Source: Lentimicrobium sp.
Lineage (GTDB): Bacteria > Bacteroidota > Bacteroidia > Bacteroidales > Lentimicrobiaceae
Length of the DNA stretch: 5,542 bases
Assembly (NCBI GenBank): GCA_013336205.1
Contig: JAAXUD010000224.1
Coordinates: 1 to 5,542 of the forward strand
Reading direction: 5' to 3'
Every line of letters starts with the position of its first letter. Position 1 is the stretch's first letter. The translations under genes were made by a program, and so were the position numbers. Under the pieces are notes generated by a model that did no database searches, was not told the DNA's origin, and saw nothing but the letters and a program-made list of their open reading frames with translations. This document shows, piece after piece, positions 1-5,521 of this stretch.

Positions 1-77
1 TTTTTGCATCAGCGTTTTTATGAATACTATCTACGCGCCGGTAATGATGACATTTCATAAAATAACTGATGCAAAAA
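1..77. repeat. Perfect 12-bp inverted repeat with 53-nt spacer
   Basis: TTTTTGCATCAG at 1-12 is the exact reverse complement of CTGATGCAAAAA at 66-77. It lies inside the C-terminal part of the membrane-protein frame. Because the left arm starts at the first base, the repeat could extend outside the window. It does not extend inward. Chance or coding constraint remains possible, and no role is assigned. Confidence 0.5.
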
Positions 78-448
78 GCAATTAGTAACTTTCCGGCACT
101 AAAACCACCTTTAAAAATTTCTGAAGCATCACTCATTCCCATGTATTTCAAAAAATCTATAGTTCCTGAAGTGAAGATTATAAAAGCCAGTTTTATGGTT
201 AATCCAAGAAAACCCCATACAATAGCCCTGGGTAAAATTCCAAAACCAGGCATATTATAATTACCGGTTTTTATTCTTAATCCGATGACTTCGCCAAGCG
301 TTGCCAGCAAGGCAAATTTTACAAAACTCATTACCATGCCATGCGTCCGGTTGAATGCGTTGTAAGTATCGAAAACTTCACCTGAAATAAAAAAGGGGAG
401 AAAGAATAGCGACACAGCGCAAACAAACAGGAAATCGGAACGTTTCAT
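1..448 (-). CDS. Partial integral membrane protein, Bacteroidota family, possibly Mpv17/PMP22-like (3' end outside window)
   Basis: An open frame reads leftwards from an ATG at 446-448 through the window edge, giving 149 codons with no stop. I translated it by hand. It starts MKRSDFLFVC and contains four hydrophobic stretches, at roughly residues 5-22, 38-58, 75-93 and 117-131, so it is an inner-membrane protein. Between the first two lies a conserved-looking segment (NAFNRTHGMVMSFVKFA, residues 30-46), followed by GEVIGLRIKTGNY (52-64) and PGFGILPRAIVWGFLG (67-82). These resemble, from memory, an uncharacterised Bacteroidota membrane family sometimes labelled Mpv17/PMP22; I am not sure of that label and assign no function. 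The start is supported by a TAnnTTTG element about 30 bases upstream and by the hydrophobic N-terminus. It is divergent from the DUF5995 gene. The C-terminus is missing because the window ends. Confidence 0.72.
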   Translation of the reverse strand, partial: MKRSDFLFVCAVSLFFLPFFISGEVFDTYNAFNRTHGMVMSFVKFALLATLGEVIGLRIKTGNYNMPGFGILPRAIVWGFLGLTIKLAFIIFTSGTIDFLKYMGMSDASEIFKGGFSAGKLLIAFCISYFMKCHHYRRVDSIHKNADAK

Positions 449-635
449 ATTAAGCCCGGGTAAAAATTTAATTTGCGGCAAAGATAGAAGGATGAAAGGA
501 TAATGTCTAATGTGTAATTTCCAATTTCTAAAATTTCAAATTCTGGTTTTCAACATTAAATTCTCTGCAATGTTAATTATTCGCTTATAATCAATCTATC
601 AATTCAAGCGCTTTAACCTCAAGCTTAACCATCTA
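449..635. other. Divergent intergenic region, AT-rich
   Basis: This spacer carries the starts of two divergent genes. Besides the minus-strand promoter box, it holds an AT-rich stretch with AATTTC repeated at 516-521, 523-528 and 532-537, followed by AAATTCT at 539-545. Such GAAATT-rich low-complexity DNA is common between Bacteroidota genes. For the rightward gene there is no exact TAnnTTTG box. A TATAAT (586-591) is present without a credible -35 partner, so its promoter is not assigned. No hairpin terminator was seen. Confidence 0.45.
479..486 (-). promoter_or_regulatory. Bacteroidota-type -7 promoter element for the membrane protein gene
   Basis: Read on the minus strand, this is TATCTTTG, an exact match to the TAnnTTTG element recognised by the primary sigma factor in Bacteroidota. 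It lies about 30 bases upstream of the ATG at 448, so transcription would start in the low 470s. A convincing TTG element at the -33 position is not evident. A small palindrome, TTTGC-G-GCAAA (472-482), overlaps the box and the expected start point and could be an operator or a coincidence. Confidence 0.5.
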
Positions 636-1385
636 ATGATAAAACCCGCTACAACCATTGATGAAGTAATTTCAGTGCTGAATGAAATTATTGACAGGGA
701 AGTATCACTTAACAGCCCTCTGGCGTATTTTCCTGCCTTGTATAGGTTAGTTACTGTTAGGGTTAAAAACGGACTTACAAAAAATGAATTTGAAGATCCT
801 TTGCAGATGGAGCAACTGGATGTGCGATTTGCAAACCGCTATATAACGGCCTATCAGCATTCTAAATCGGGGAAACCCATTACCGGATCCTGGAGAATTG
901 CATTTGAAGCACCCAAAAATAACTTACTGATCCTTCAGCATCTTTTGCTGGGAATGAATGCACATATAAATCTTGACCTCGGAATTGCTGCCGCTGGAAT
1001 TATGGAAGGGAAACCCCTGGCAGGACTAGAAAGCGACTTTAATACCATTAACAGGATTCTGGCCGAAATGTCGGATAAGGTTCAGTCGGGCATAGGTAAG
1101 GTTTCGCCATTGATTGGGCTGCTTGACAGGCTGGCTGGAAACTCGGATGCCATGCTGGTAAAGTTTAGCATTACCGAAGCCCGCGATGGCGCCTGGAAAA
1201 GTGCAAATGAGTTTCATGCTTCAGCAAACGACCAGGCTCTTCTTTTGCTTCGCGATAAAAAAATCTCCGCGCTGGGACTTGCACTCATATACCCGAACAG
1301 CAAATGGATTCGAACACTGGTAACCTTTATCAGGCTGGCTGAGACAAGCAATGTAAAAAAAGTAGTCGGGATTATTACTGCTTGA
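636..1385 (+). CDS. DUF5995 family protein
   Basis: A 249-residue, probably cytoplasmic protein with no signal peptide or membrane segment. I recognise the DUF5995 signature. YFPALYRLVTVRVKNGL is at residues 31-47, MEQLDVRFANRYI at 58-70, SWRIAFEA at 85-92, and the strongest block, LQHLLLGMNAHINLDLGIAA, at 100-119. His102, His110 and Asp114 in that last block, and Asp62 in the DVRFANRY block, are the sort of conserved polar residues that could bind metal or act catalytically, but the family's biochemical function is unknown to me. The length appears complete for the family. The ATG at 636 is preceded by the AT-rich leader usual in Bacteroidota, with no Shine-Dalgarno site. The gene ends with TGA at 1383-1385 and converges on the reductase-like gene. 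No neighbour suggests a pathway. Confidence 0.88.
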   Translation: MIKPATTIDEVISVLNEIIDREVSLNSPLAYFPALYRLVTVRVKNGLTKNEFEDPLQMEQLDVRFANRYITAYQHSKSGKPITGSWRIAFEAPKNNLLILQHLLLGMNAHINLDLGIAAAGIMEGKPLAGLESDFNTINRILAEMSDKVQSGIGKVSPLIGLLDRLAGNSDAMLVKFSITEARDGAWKSANEFHASANDQALLLLRDKKISALGLALIYPNSKWIRTLVTFIRLAETSNVKKVVGIITA

Positions 1386-1395
1386 TTACGTTTTC

Positions 1396-1505
1396 GCGCA
1401 TGGCGCAGTTGCGGATTTCGGAGCACTTCACTGACAATACACCACAAATGTTGATGCCAGGTAGAATGTTCAATTAACCACGTCACCCGCCATTGAGCCA
1501 AACGC
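1396..1505. repeat. Long imperfect inverted repeat (attC-like hairpin) in convergent spacer
   Basis: The plus-strand segment GCGCATGGCGCAGTTGCGG (1396-1414) matches the reverse complement of 1487-1505, GCGTTTGGCTCAATGGCGG, at 14 of 19 positions by my alignment. The arms therefore fold into a stem broken by small internal mismatches, with a 72-nt spacer. Short paired blocks (GCG, TGGC/GCCA, GCGG/CCGC) separated by mismatches are reminiscent of integron attC sites. It sits between two convergent genes, so it might alternatively serve as a bidirectional terminator, although no clear U-tract follows either arm. Confidence 0.5.
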
Positions 1506-1520
1506 CTGTTGTGGTCAGTG
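1429..1520. repeat. Second, competing inverted repeat with a bulge
   Basis: TTGTGGTCAGTG (1509-1520) is the reverse complement of CACTGACCACAA. That sequence occurs at 1429-1447 interrupted by a short insertion: CACTGAC at 1429-1435, then ACCACAA at 1441-1447. The arms can pair with extrahelical bases. Its right arm lies outside the 1396-1505 hairpin and its left arm lies within that hairpin's loop, so the two structures would be alternatives or a pseudoknot. Confidence 0.4.
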
Positions 1521-1523
1521 TTT

Positions 1524-2057
1524 CTATTTTCTGTCATAGGTCAGGTTTACAACTCCTGTTTCAAATCTTTCAACATTTGTCAAAGTCCAGGTTGTTTCTT
1601 TTGCAATTTCCGGAAACAGAGGAATACCTTCTCCAATTGTGGTTGGAATTAGCGTCAAAATCATTCTATCCAATAGTTCGTTATCAAGGAATGATGCAAT
1701 AAGTTGTCCACCGCCAATGAGCCAAATATCTTTTTCATTTTTTTTCTTCAAATCGTTTACAAAGTCTGTTAAGTTGGTCCCAACGATAAATGTGTCAGGC
1801 GTGGTTGATTTGAAGTCTTTGTCAGTTGTCACTACGTAAGAGTTCATACCTAAGTATGGCCAATCTACGCCAAAGCCAATTATTTCCCTGTAAGTGTTCT
1901 TACCCATTACAGTTGTCCCTACTGTGCTTAAAAATTGTCCATAACCGTGATCAATTTGATTAGGGTTTGGCAAGGCGTACAACCAATCTAAACTGCCGTC
2001 TTTCCTTGCAATTTTACCGTCAAGTGTAGTTGCTATATAAAGTGTTGTCTTGCTCAT
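1524..2057 (-). CDS. Dihydrofolate reductase family protein (RibD C-terminal domain, YyaP/YwjB-like)
   Basis: A 177-residue cytoplasmic protein that is one RibD C-terminal/DHFR-like domain, the usual length for the stand-alone family. The N-terminal strand YIATTLDGKIA (7-17) is followed by GSLDWL (21-26). VMGKNTYREI (50-59) is the MGR.TY-type nucleotide-binding segment. DIWLIGGGQLI (110-120) carries the Gly115-Gly116-Gly117 turn expected to contact NADPH phosphate, and TLIPTTIGEGIPLFP (135-149) is the typical late motif. Related domains reduce pterin or pyrimidine-type substrates with NADPH, but the substrate of this branch is unknown and I would not call it a true FolA. The ATG at 2055-2057 sits in an A-rich leader without a Shine-Dalgarno site and overlaps the TGA of a possible upstream mini-ORF (ATGA). 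The stop is TAG at 1524-1526. The gene looks intact, and the folded spacer downstream suggests acquisition as a cassette. Confidence 0.9.
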   Translation of the reverse strand: MSKTTLYIATTLDGKIARKDGSLDWLYALPNPNQIDHGYGQFLSTVGTTVMGKNTYREIIGFGVDWPYLGMNSYVVTTDKDFKSTTPDTFIVGTNLTDFVNDLKKKNEKDIWLIGGGQLIASFLDNELLDRMILTLIPTTIGEGIPLFPEIAKETTWTLTNVERFETGVVNLTYDRK

Positions 2058-2116
2058 TTTTTATATTTTATAAGTTTTACCCTTTTGAACCGGTCTGTCT
2101 TTTTAACATCGCTCAT
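2054..2116 (-). CDS. Possible 20-residue basic leader peptide between GH92 and the reductase-like gene
   Basis: A minus-strand ATG (2114-2116), two bases after the GH92 TAG stop, opens a 20-codon frame. It ends in TGA (2054-2056), overlapping the start of the reductase-like gene as ATGA. The peptide starts MSDVKKTDRF and ends KLIKYKK, with 7 Lys and 2 Arg among 20 residues. The packing (TAG-TT-ATG, then ATGA) is what translational coupling would look like. However, a 20-codon frame in A-rich DNA easily arises by chance, Lys-rich content follows from A-rich DNA, and there is no Shine-Dalgarno site. It could also be the remnant 3' end of a gene that once preceded the reductase. No homologue is recognised. 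Confidence 0.25.
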   Translation of the reverse strand: MSDVKKTDRFKRVKLIKYKK

Positions 2117-2118
2117 AA

Positions 2119-4410
2119 CTATTGGATTATCATCGGAGGCTTTTCATAATCAGCCATCTTTTTGCCAGGCTTCTTATCCATAAAAAACTCAATTTTTCCA
2201 CCTTTAACAATATCCTTGTGCAAAATATAGGTTTTGTTGTATGGCAACCCATTCAATATTATCTTCTGAATATAAATGTTTTCAACCGATGAATTATGCG
2301 TTATAATCTCAAAACTCTTATCGTTTCCCAATTTGATTACTGCATTTTTTAGTTGTGGTGAGCCGAAACTATAAATGCCATTGGCGGGGTTTACAGGGTA
2401 AAATCCCATTGAACTGAATATATACCAGGCCGACATTTGCCCGCAATCTTCATTTCCTGAATAGCCTGAAGGTTCAGCCGAATACTGTTCTTTCATCACT
2501 TTCGCAGCATAATACTGGGCCTTCCAGGGCTCATCGGTGAAGTTATAGAGGTATGCGATGTGATGGCTGGGTTCGTTTCCATGCGCGTACTGACCGATAA
2601 ATCCTGAGGCATTGCCGTTGACATCATCCGGCTTTGCTGCAAGGGTAAAAAAAGTATCAAGCTTTTCCGTGAATTTTTGCATTCCACCCATCAGTTCAAT
2701 AAATGCAGGAACATCCTGTGGCACATACCATAAATATTGCCATGCATTTCCCTCTGTAAATGCGTAGTCGCCATTGCCACCATACCTGACCGGTGAAAAT
2801 GGTTCCAGCCAGTTTCCTTTGCTATCGAGACCTCTGAAGAATCCGGTTTCCGGATCAAAATAATTTTTAAAATAACCGGCACGTTTCATAAAATAGTCAG
2901 CATCCTTAGCGTTTCCTGTCAGCCTTGCCATCTGAGCCACGCAAAAATCGTTAAAAGCCATTTCAAGCCCGATGGAAACTGATTGCGATTGAATGTCTTC
3001 AGGAAAATACTGATATTTTTCAAGCAATTGAAAAGGGGAGCCTTCGTGCGGATTGACTGAAGAACCTTTCACGGCTTCATAGGCTGTTTTGTAATCCACA
3101 CCGGGAATTCCCTTAAGATAAGCATCAACAATCACAGGAATGGCGTGGTTTCCAATCATGCAGTTTGTTTCTTTGCCCCATAACTGCCAGACAGGCAGAT
3201 AACCATAATCGTTGTACTGCCTCAACATTGAATTTATGAAGCCGGCAGTCCGTTCAGGCTGTATTATGGTGTATAATGGATGGGCAGCCCTGTAGGTATC
3301 CCACAATGAAAATGTGCTGTAGTGCTTTCCGTCAGCAGCATTGCATTTTTCCCCGTTAATATTGATATAGTCTCCGTTAACATCGGCAATATTGTTCGGC
3401 TGAATGCAGGTGTGGTAAAGTGCCGTGTAAAAAATTGTCTTCTGCTTCTCATCTCCTTCTATATCAATCATTGACAACTCTTTATTCCAGGCCTTTTTTA
3501 CTTTGGAAACTTCAAGATCAAAGTCAAAACCAGAAATTTCAGCAGCCAAATTAGCCCGGGCACCTTCGTAACTGACTGAAGATAAGCCCACTTTAATAAT
3601 AAGAGGTTCGTTGCTATTATTATCAAACGTGGCCGTCATTTTTAAATTGGTGTGATTGGCAATAATCCCGTCGGGATAGACCCTGTTGCCGGCTTTCATC
3701 ACCTGGGAAGAAAACGGTCGGGAGAACTCGGCACGGAAATATACCTTTCGGGAATTGGCCCAACCGGTTATATGTCTGTATCCTTCTATTGTATGATCGT
3801 CAATAACCCTGAGCTGCGCATCAATTATCCTGCAACTCCAGTAGGGTCTTTTCTTATCCAGTGAATGATCAAGATCTATCATCAGATGAATCGGTTCTTT
3901 GCCGGCTGTTGAATACCGGTGCATTCCACAATGCGCCGTCGCCGTTAATTCTGCCTCTATTCCGTAATCATTCAACACAACACTATAGTACCCGGGTGAG
4001 GCTGTCTCCTTGCTATGGCTGAAGCCGGAACTGTATCCGGGATTTCCATTATCGGTTAAATCCGCATTCCACCTGATGTCGCCGGTATAAGGCATAAAAA
4101 GAAAGTCAAAGAGGTCAGCGACACCGGTTCCGCTCAGGTGTGTATGGCTGAAACCAACGATACTTGTATCTGCATAGTCATATCCACTGCAGGGGTTTTC
4201 AGGTGCGGCATCGGTATCAGGACTCAGTTGAACCAATCCGAAAGGATAGGCCGCGCCGGGAAAATTACTGCCAGACAAACTTAAACTATCAATGGAGCCT
4301 GTTCCAATAAACGGATTCACATACTTTGTAAAATCCTTCAATTGCTGTGCTTCTGAAGTCTGAGACAACAGTAGAAATAAAGAAACAGTCCAAAAAATGC
4401 GTGAAATCAT
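2119..4410 (-). CDS. Secreted glycoside hydrolase family 92 alpha-mannosidase
   Basis: A 763-residue exo-alpha-mannosidase of family GH92, calcium-dependent enzymes that cleave alpha-mannosides such as N-glycan or yeast-mannan branches with inversion. Residues 1-21 form a signal peptide (hydrophobic TVSLFLLL, likely cut after SEA21). There is no lipobox cysteine, so a periplasmic or secreted location is expected. The N-terminal beta-sandwich (about 27-265) has YVNPFIGTG (30-38), FPGAAYPFGLVQLSPDT (50-66) and GFSHTHLSGTG (86-96). The helical catalytic domain follows, with FSLWDTYRAAHPL (367-379), WGKETNCMIGNHA (411-423), TEGNAWQY (552-559), HGNEPSHHIAYLYNF (610-624) and GNEDCGQMSAWY (652-663). 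From family knowledge, Glu553 should be the general acid, and Asp655 belongs to the motif that supplies the catalytic base. The length is normal and no break is seen. No SusC/SusD or other glycan genes lie beside it. It is 67 bases downstream of the nucleoid-protein gene. Linkage specificity is not certain. Confidence 0.95.
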   Translation of the reverse strand: MISRIFWTVSLFLLLSQTSEAQQLKDFTKYVNPFIGTGSIDSLSLSGSNFPGAAYPFGLVQLSPDTDAAPENPCSGYDYADTSIVGFSHTHLSGTGVADLFDFLFMPYTGDIRWNADLTDNGNPGYSSGFSHSKETASPGYYSVVLNDYGIEAELTATAHCGMHRYSTAGKEPIHLMIDLDHSLDKKRPYWSCRIIDAQLRVIDDHTIEGYRHITGWANSRKVYFRAEFSRPFSSQVMKAGNRVYPDGIIANHTNLKMTATFDNNSNEPLIIKVGLSSVSYEGARANLAAEISGFDFDLEVSKVKKAWNKELSMIDIEGDEKQKTIFYTALYHTCIQPNNIADVNGDYININGEKCNAADGKHYSTFSLWDTYRAAHPLYTIIQPERTAGFINSMLRQYNDYGYLPVWQLWGKETNCMIGNHAIPVIVDAYLKGIPGVDYKTAYEAVKGSSVNPHEGSPFQLLEKYQYFPEDIQSQSVSIGLEMAFNDFCVAQMARLTGNAKDADYFMKRAGYFKNYFDPETGFFRGLDSKGNWLEPFSPVRYGGNGDYAFTEGNAWQYLWYVPQDVPAFIELMGGMQKFTEKLDTFFTLAAKPDDVNGNASGFIGQYAHGNEPSHHIAYLYNFTDEPWKAQYYAAKVMKEQYSAEPSGYSGNEDCGQMSAWYIFSSMGFYPVNPANGIYSFGSPQLKNAVIKLGNDKSFEIITHNSSVENIYIQKIILNGLPYNKTYILHKDIVKGGKIEFFMDKKPGKKMADYEKPPMIIQ

Positions 4411-4433
4411 ATTTACTTGTTTTTTATTCTGAA

Positions 4434-4441
4434 CAGACTTA
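4434..4441 (-). promoter_or_regulatory. Weak candidate -7 element upstream of GH92
   Basis: On the minus strand this reads TAAGTCTG, one base off the TAnnTTTG consensus, about 25 bases upstream of the GH92 ATG. No TTG element is found at the expected distance upstream. GH92 may have its own promoter here or be read through from the nucleoid-protein gene; the sequence does not decide. Confidence 0.22.
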
Positions 4442-4444
4442 TCA

Positions 4445-4462
4445 ATTTCCAGATCAGGAAAT
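4445..4462. repeat. Short inverted repeat in the spacer upstream of GH92
   Basis: ATTTCC (4445-4450) and GGAAAT (4457-4462) are perfect 6-bp arms around AGATCA. It lies in the 67-base spacer between the nucleoid-protein stop and the GH92 start, just upstream of the weak promoter candidate. No U-rich tract follows on the minus strand, so it is not a standard terminator. An operator or an mRNA hairpin is possible, and chance cannot be excluded. Confidence 0.35.
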
Positions 4463-4477
4463 ACCGTTAACTATAAT

Positions 4478-5521
4478 TTAGCTTTCTTCTTTGTAGAATA
4501 ATTTGTAGAAGTGCATTCTGCGTTCCTCGTCGTAGCCTTTTTCAATGTTGTCGCGGTTTCCGTGCACGTAAACGTGAAAACTACCATCGAGCTTAATCAC
4601 GCTTTTGTAAATTTTTGACTGCTTTTTTACAGCTTGCCCGGAAATGTCAAAATCGTCATTTATTTTCACTTCCCGCTCAGCCTCAAAATCACGCCTGTAT
4701 TCATTAAAGGTTTCGATAACTTCAGGCGCTGCAAATACCTCACTTACAAATTCTTCCATCACGAAAGAATCATTTTCCTTAAAGAACTTCATTGATTTAT
4801 TAAGCAACTCCGCTTGCCCGGGCTTGTCAATGTCAAAGACTTCAGGTAATTTGTTGGTTACAAATTCTTTGCAGAGCGTTAAAGTCTGGCTGGTCTGAAA
4901 GAATTCATCATTCCTTTGCGTGACTTTTAAAAAGCTGTCCATCCAATAGAGCGCTTCACTACTTTTACTCAGATTGTCAACTGTTGCCACTACAAATCCA
5001 TTTTCACGCTCTGTATTGAAGATCAGGCAGCCCTTATCAAGCTTATTGATATTAATACCCTCTTCATGTTCAATACTGAAATTGTCATTGGTAGGATACA
5101 CTTTCAAAAAAGTTTCCCGGGATTCTGATTTAAACAGCCCGATTGCATCCACTTCCTCGCCATCAACAATCAGTCCGGTGATGTAGGCAGCATAAAATTC
5201 TCCGGTCCTGACTTTAGGATGGACAGAGTTTTCATATAAATGATTGGCCAGGTTAACGGAATTAAGGTAAAAACTACCGGGGTCATCAAAAATAGCGCAG
5301 GCAAAGTGATACACTTCATTCAGGTTCAGGTCTGCCTCGTGGTGCAGGTTGAAGTATTCATTTTTACCAAAAGGCGATAGAAAATACCTCATTAGCAAAT
5401 CTTTAATTGCTTCGCTGAGTTGAACCGGTGCTTTTGAAAACTTTACACCTTCTTCCCGGCTTTTATTTCCTGTTTTATGAACGACAAGGCGCTCAAGTAG
5501 GGCATCATCACTTATTATCAA
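4478..5521 (-). CDS. Nucleoid-associated protein, YejK/NdpA family (37-kDa)
   Basis: A 347-residue cytoplasmic protein of the 37-kDa nucleoid-associated family (PF04245). Members bind DNA and are found on the nucleoid; their precise role in Bacteroidota is unclear. Recognisable blocks are the N-terminal VVHKTGNKSREEG (13-25), FNLHHEADLNLNEVYHFACAIF (split at 57-68 and 69-78), GLIVDGEEVDAIGLFKSE (116-133), INKLDKGCLIFNTE (158-171) and YWMDSFLKV (192-200). A C-terminal part (about 205-347) ends in HVYVHGNRDNIEKGY and a basic tail. The length is normal. The start is unusual: an in-frame TAA (minus strand, 5522-5524) directly precedes a TTG at 5519-5521. The first in-frame ATG is codon 44, which would remove the conserved HKTGNK block. 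TTG is therefore the most likely start. The promoter lies mostly beyond the window. The gene is followed after 67 bases by GH92 on the same strand. Confidence 0.9.
   Translation of the reverse strand: MIISDDALLERLVVHKTGNKSREEGVKFSKAPVQLSEAIKDLLMRYFLSPFGKNEYFNLHHEADLNLNEVYHFACAIFDDPGSFYLNSVNLANHLYENSVHPKVRTGEFYAAYITGLIVDGEEVDAIGLFKSESRETFLKVYPTNDNFSIEHEEGININKLDKGCLIFNTERENGFVVATVDNLSKSSEALYWMDSFLKVTQRNDEFFQTSQTLTLCKEFVTNKLPEVFDIDKPGQAELLNKSMKFFKENDSFVMEEFVSEVFAAPEVIETFNEYRRDFEAEREVKINDDFDISGQAVKKQSKIYKSVIKLDGSFHVYVHGNRDNIEKGYDEERRMHFYKLFYKEES

Larger units (their letters stand above)
1390..2120 (-). mobile_element. Putative single-gene cassette: reductase-like gene plus 3' attC-like hairpin
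   Basis: Inference, not an established element. The interval comprises a small stand-alone gene (1524-2057) followed at its 3' side by an imperfect inverted-repeat region (1396-1520). At its 5' side is a junction directly at the GH92 stop, reading GTTATGAGCG on the minus strand, which loosely resembles the GTT core of integron-type recombination sites. The 3' boundary would lie near GAAAACG (minus strand, about 1389-1395). One gene with one folded 3' site is the cassette pattern. From memory, similar TTTGGC...AATGGCGGG sequences flank small genes in many Bacteroidota genomes. There is no integrase in the window and no target-site duplication that I can identify, so the ends are approximate. 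Confidence 0.25.

Noticed and set aside
69..260. 63-codon plus-strand frame at the left edge
   Set aside because: It lies antisense to the membrane-protein frame, which has coherent membrane segments and family-like motifs.
1214..1537. 107-codon minus-strand open frame covering the convergent spacer and the end of the DUF5995 gene
   Set aside because: It overlaps the well-supported DUF5995 gene antisense and the reductase 3' end, passes through the inverted repeat, and its translation resembles no family I know. Treated as a shadow.
1639..1839. Plus-strand frames antisense to the reductase-like gene (also 1493-1702)
   Set aside because: Low-complexity Ser/Phe/Leu-rich translations opposite a clear domain; reading shadows.
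1524..2057. Trimethoprim-resistance-type dihydrofolate reductase (dfrA-like) cassette
   Set aside because: The motifs are those of the RibD C-terminal/YyaP branch (TLDGKIA, IGGGQLI, GEGIPLFP), not of FolA/Dfr enzymes, so a resistance role is not supported.
3652..3864. 70-codon plus-strand frame inside GH92
   Set aside because: Antisense to conserved GH92 sequence, with no independent start signal or recognisable domain.
4445..4462. Rho-independent terminator for the nucleoid-protein gene
   Set aside because: The stem is only 6 bp and A/T-rich, and no U-run follows it on the minus strand.
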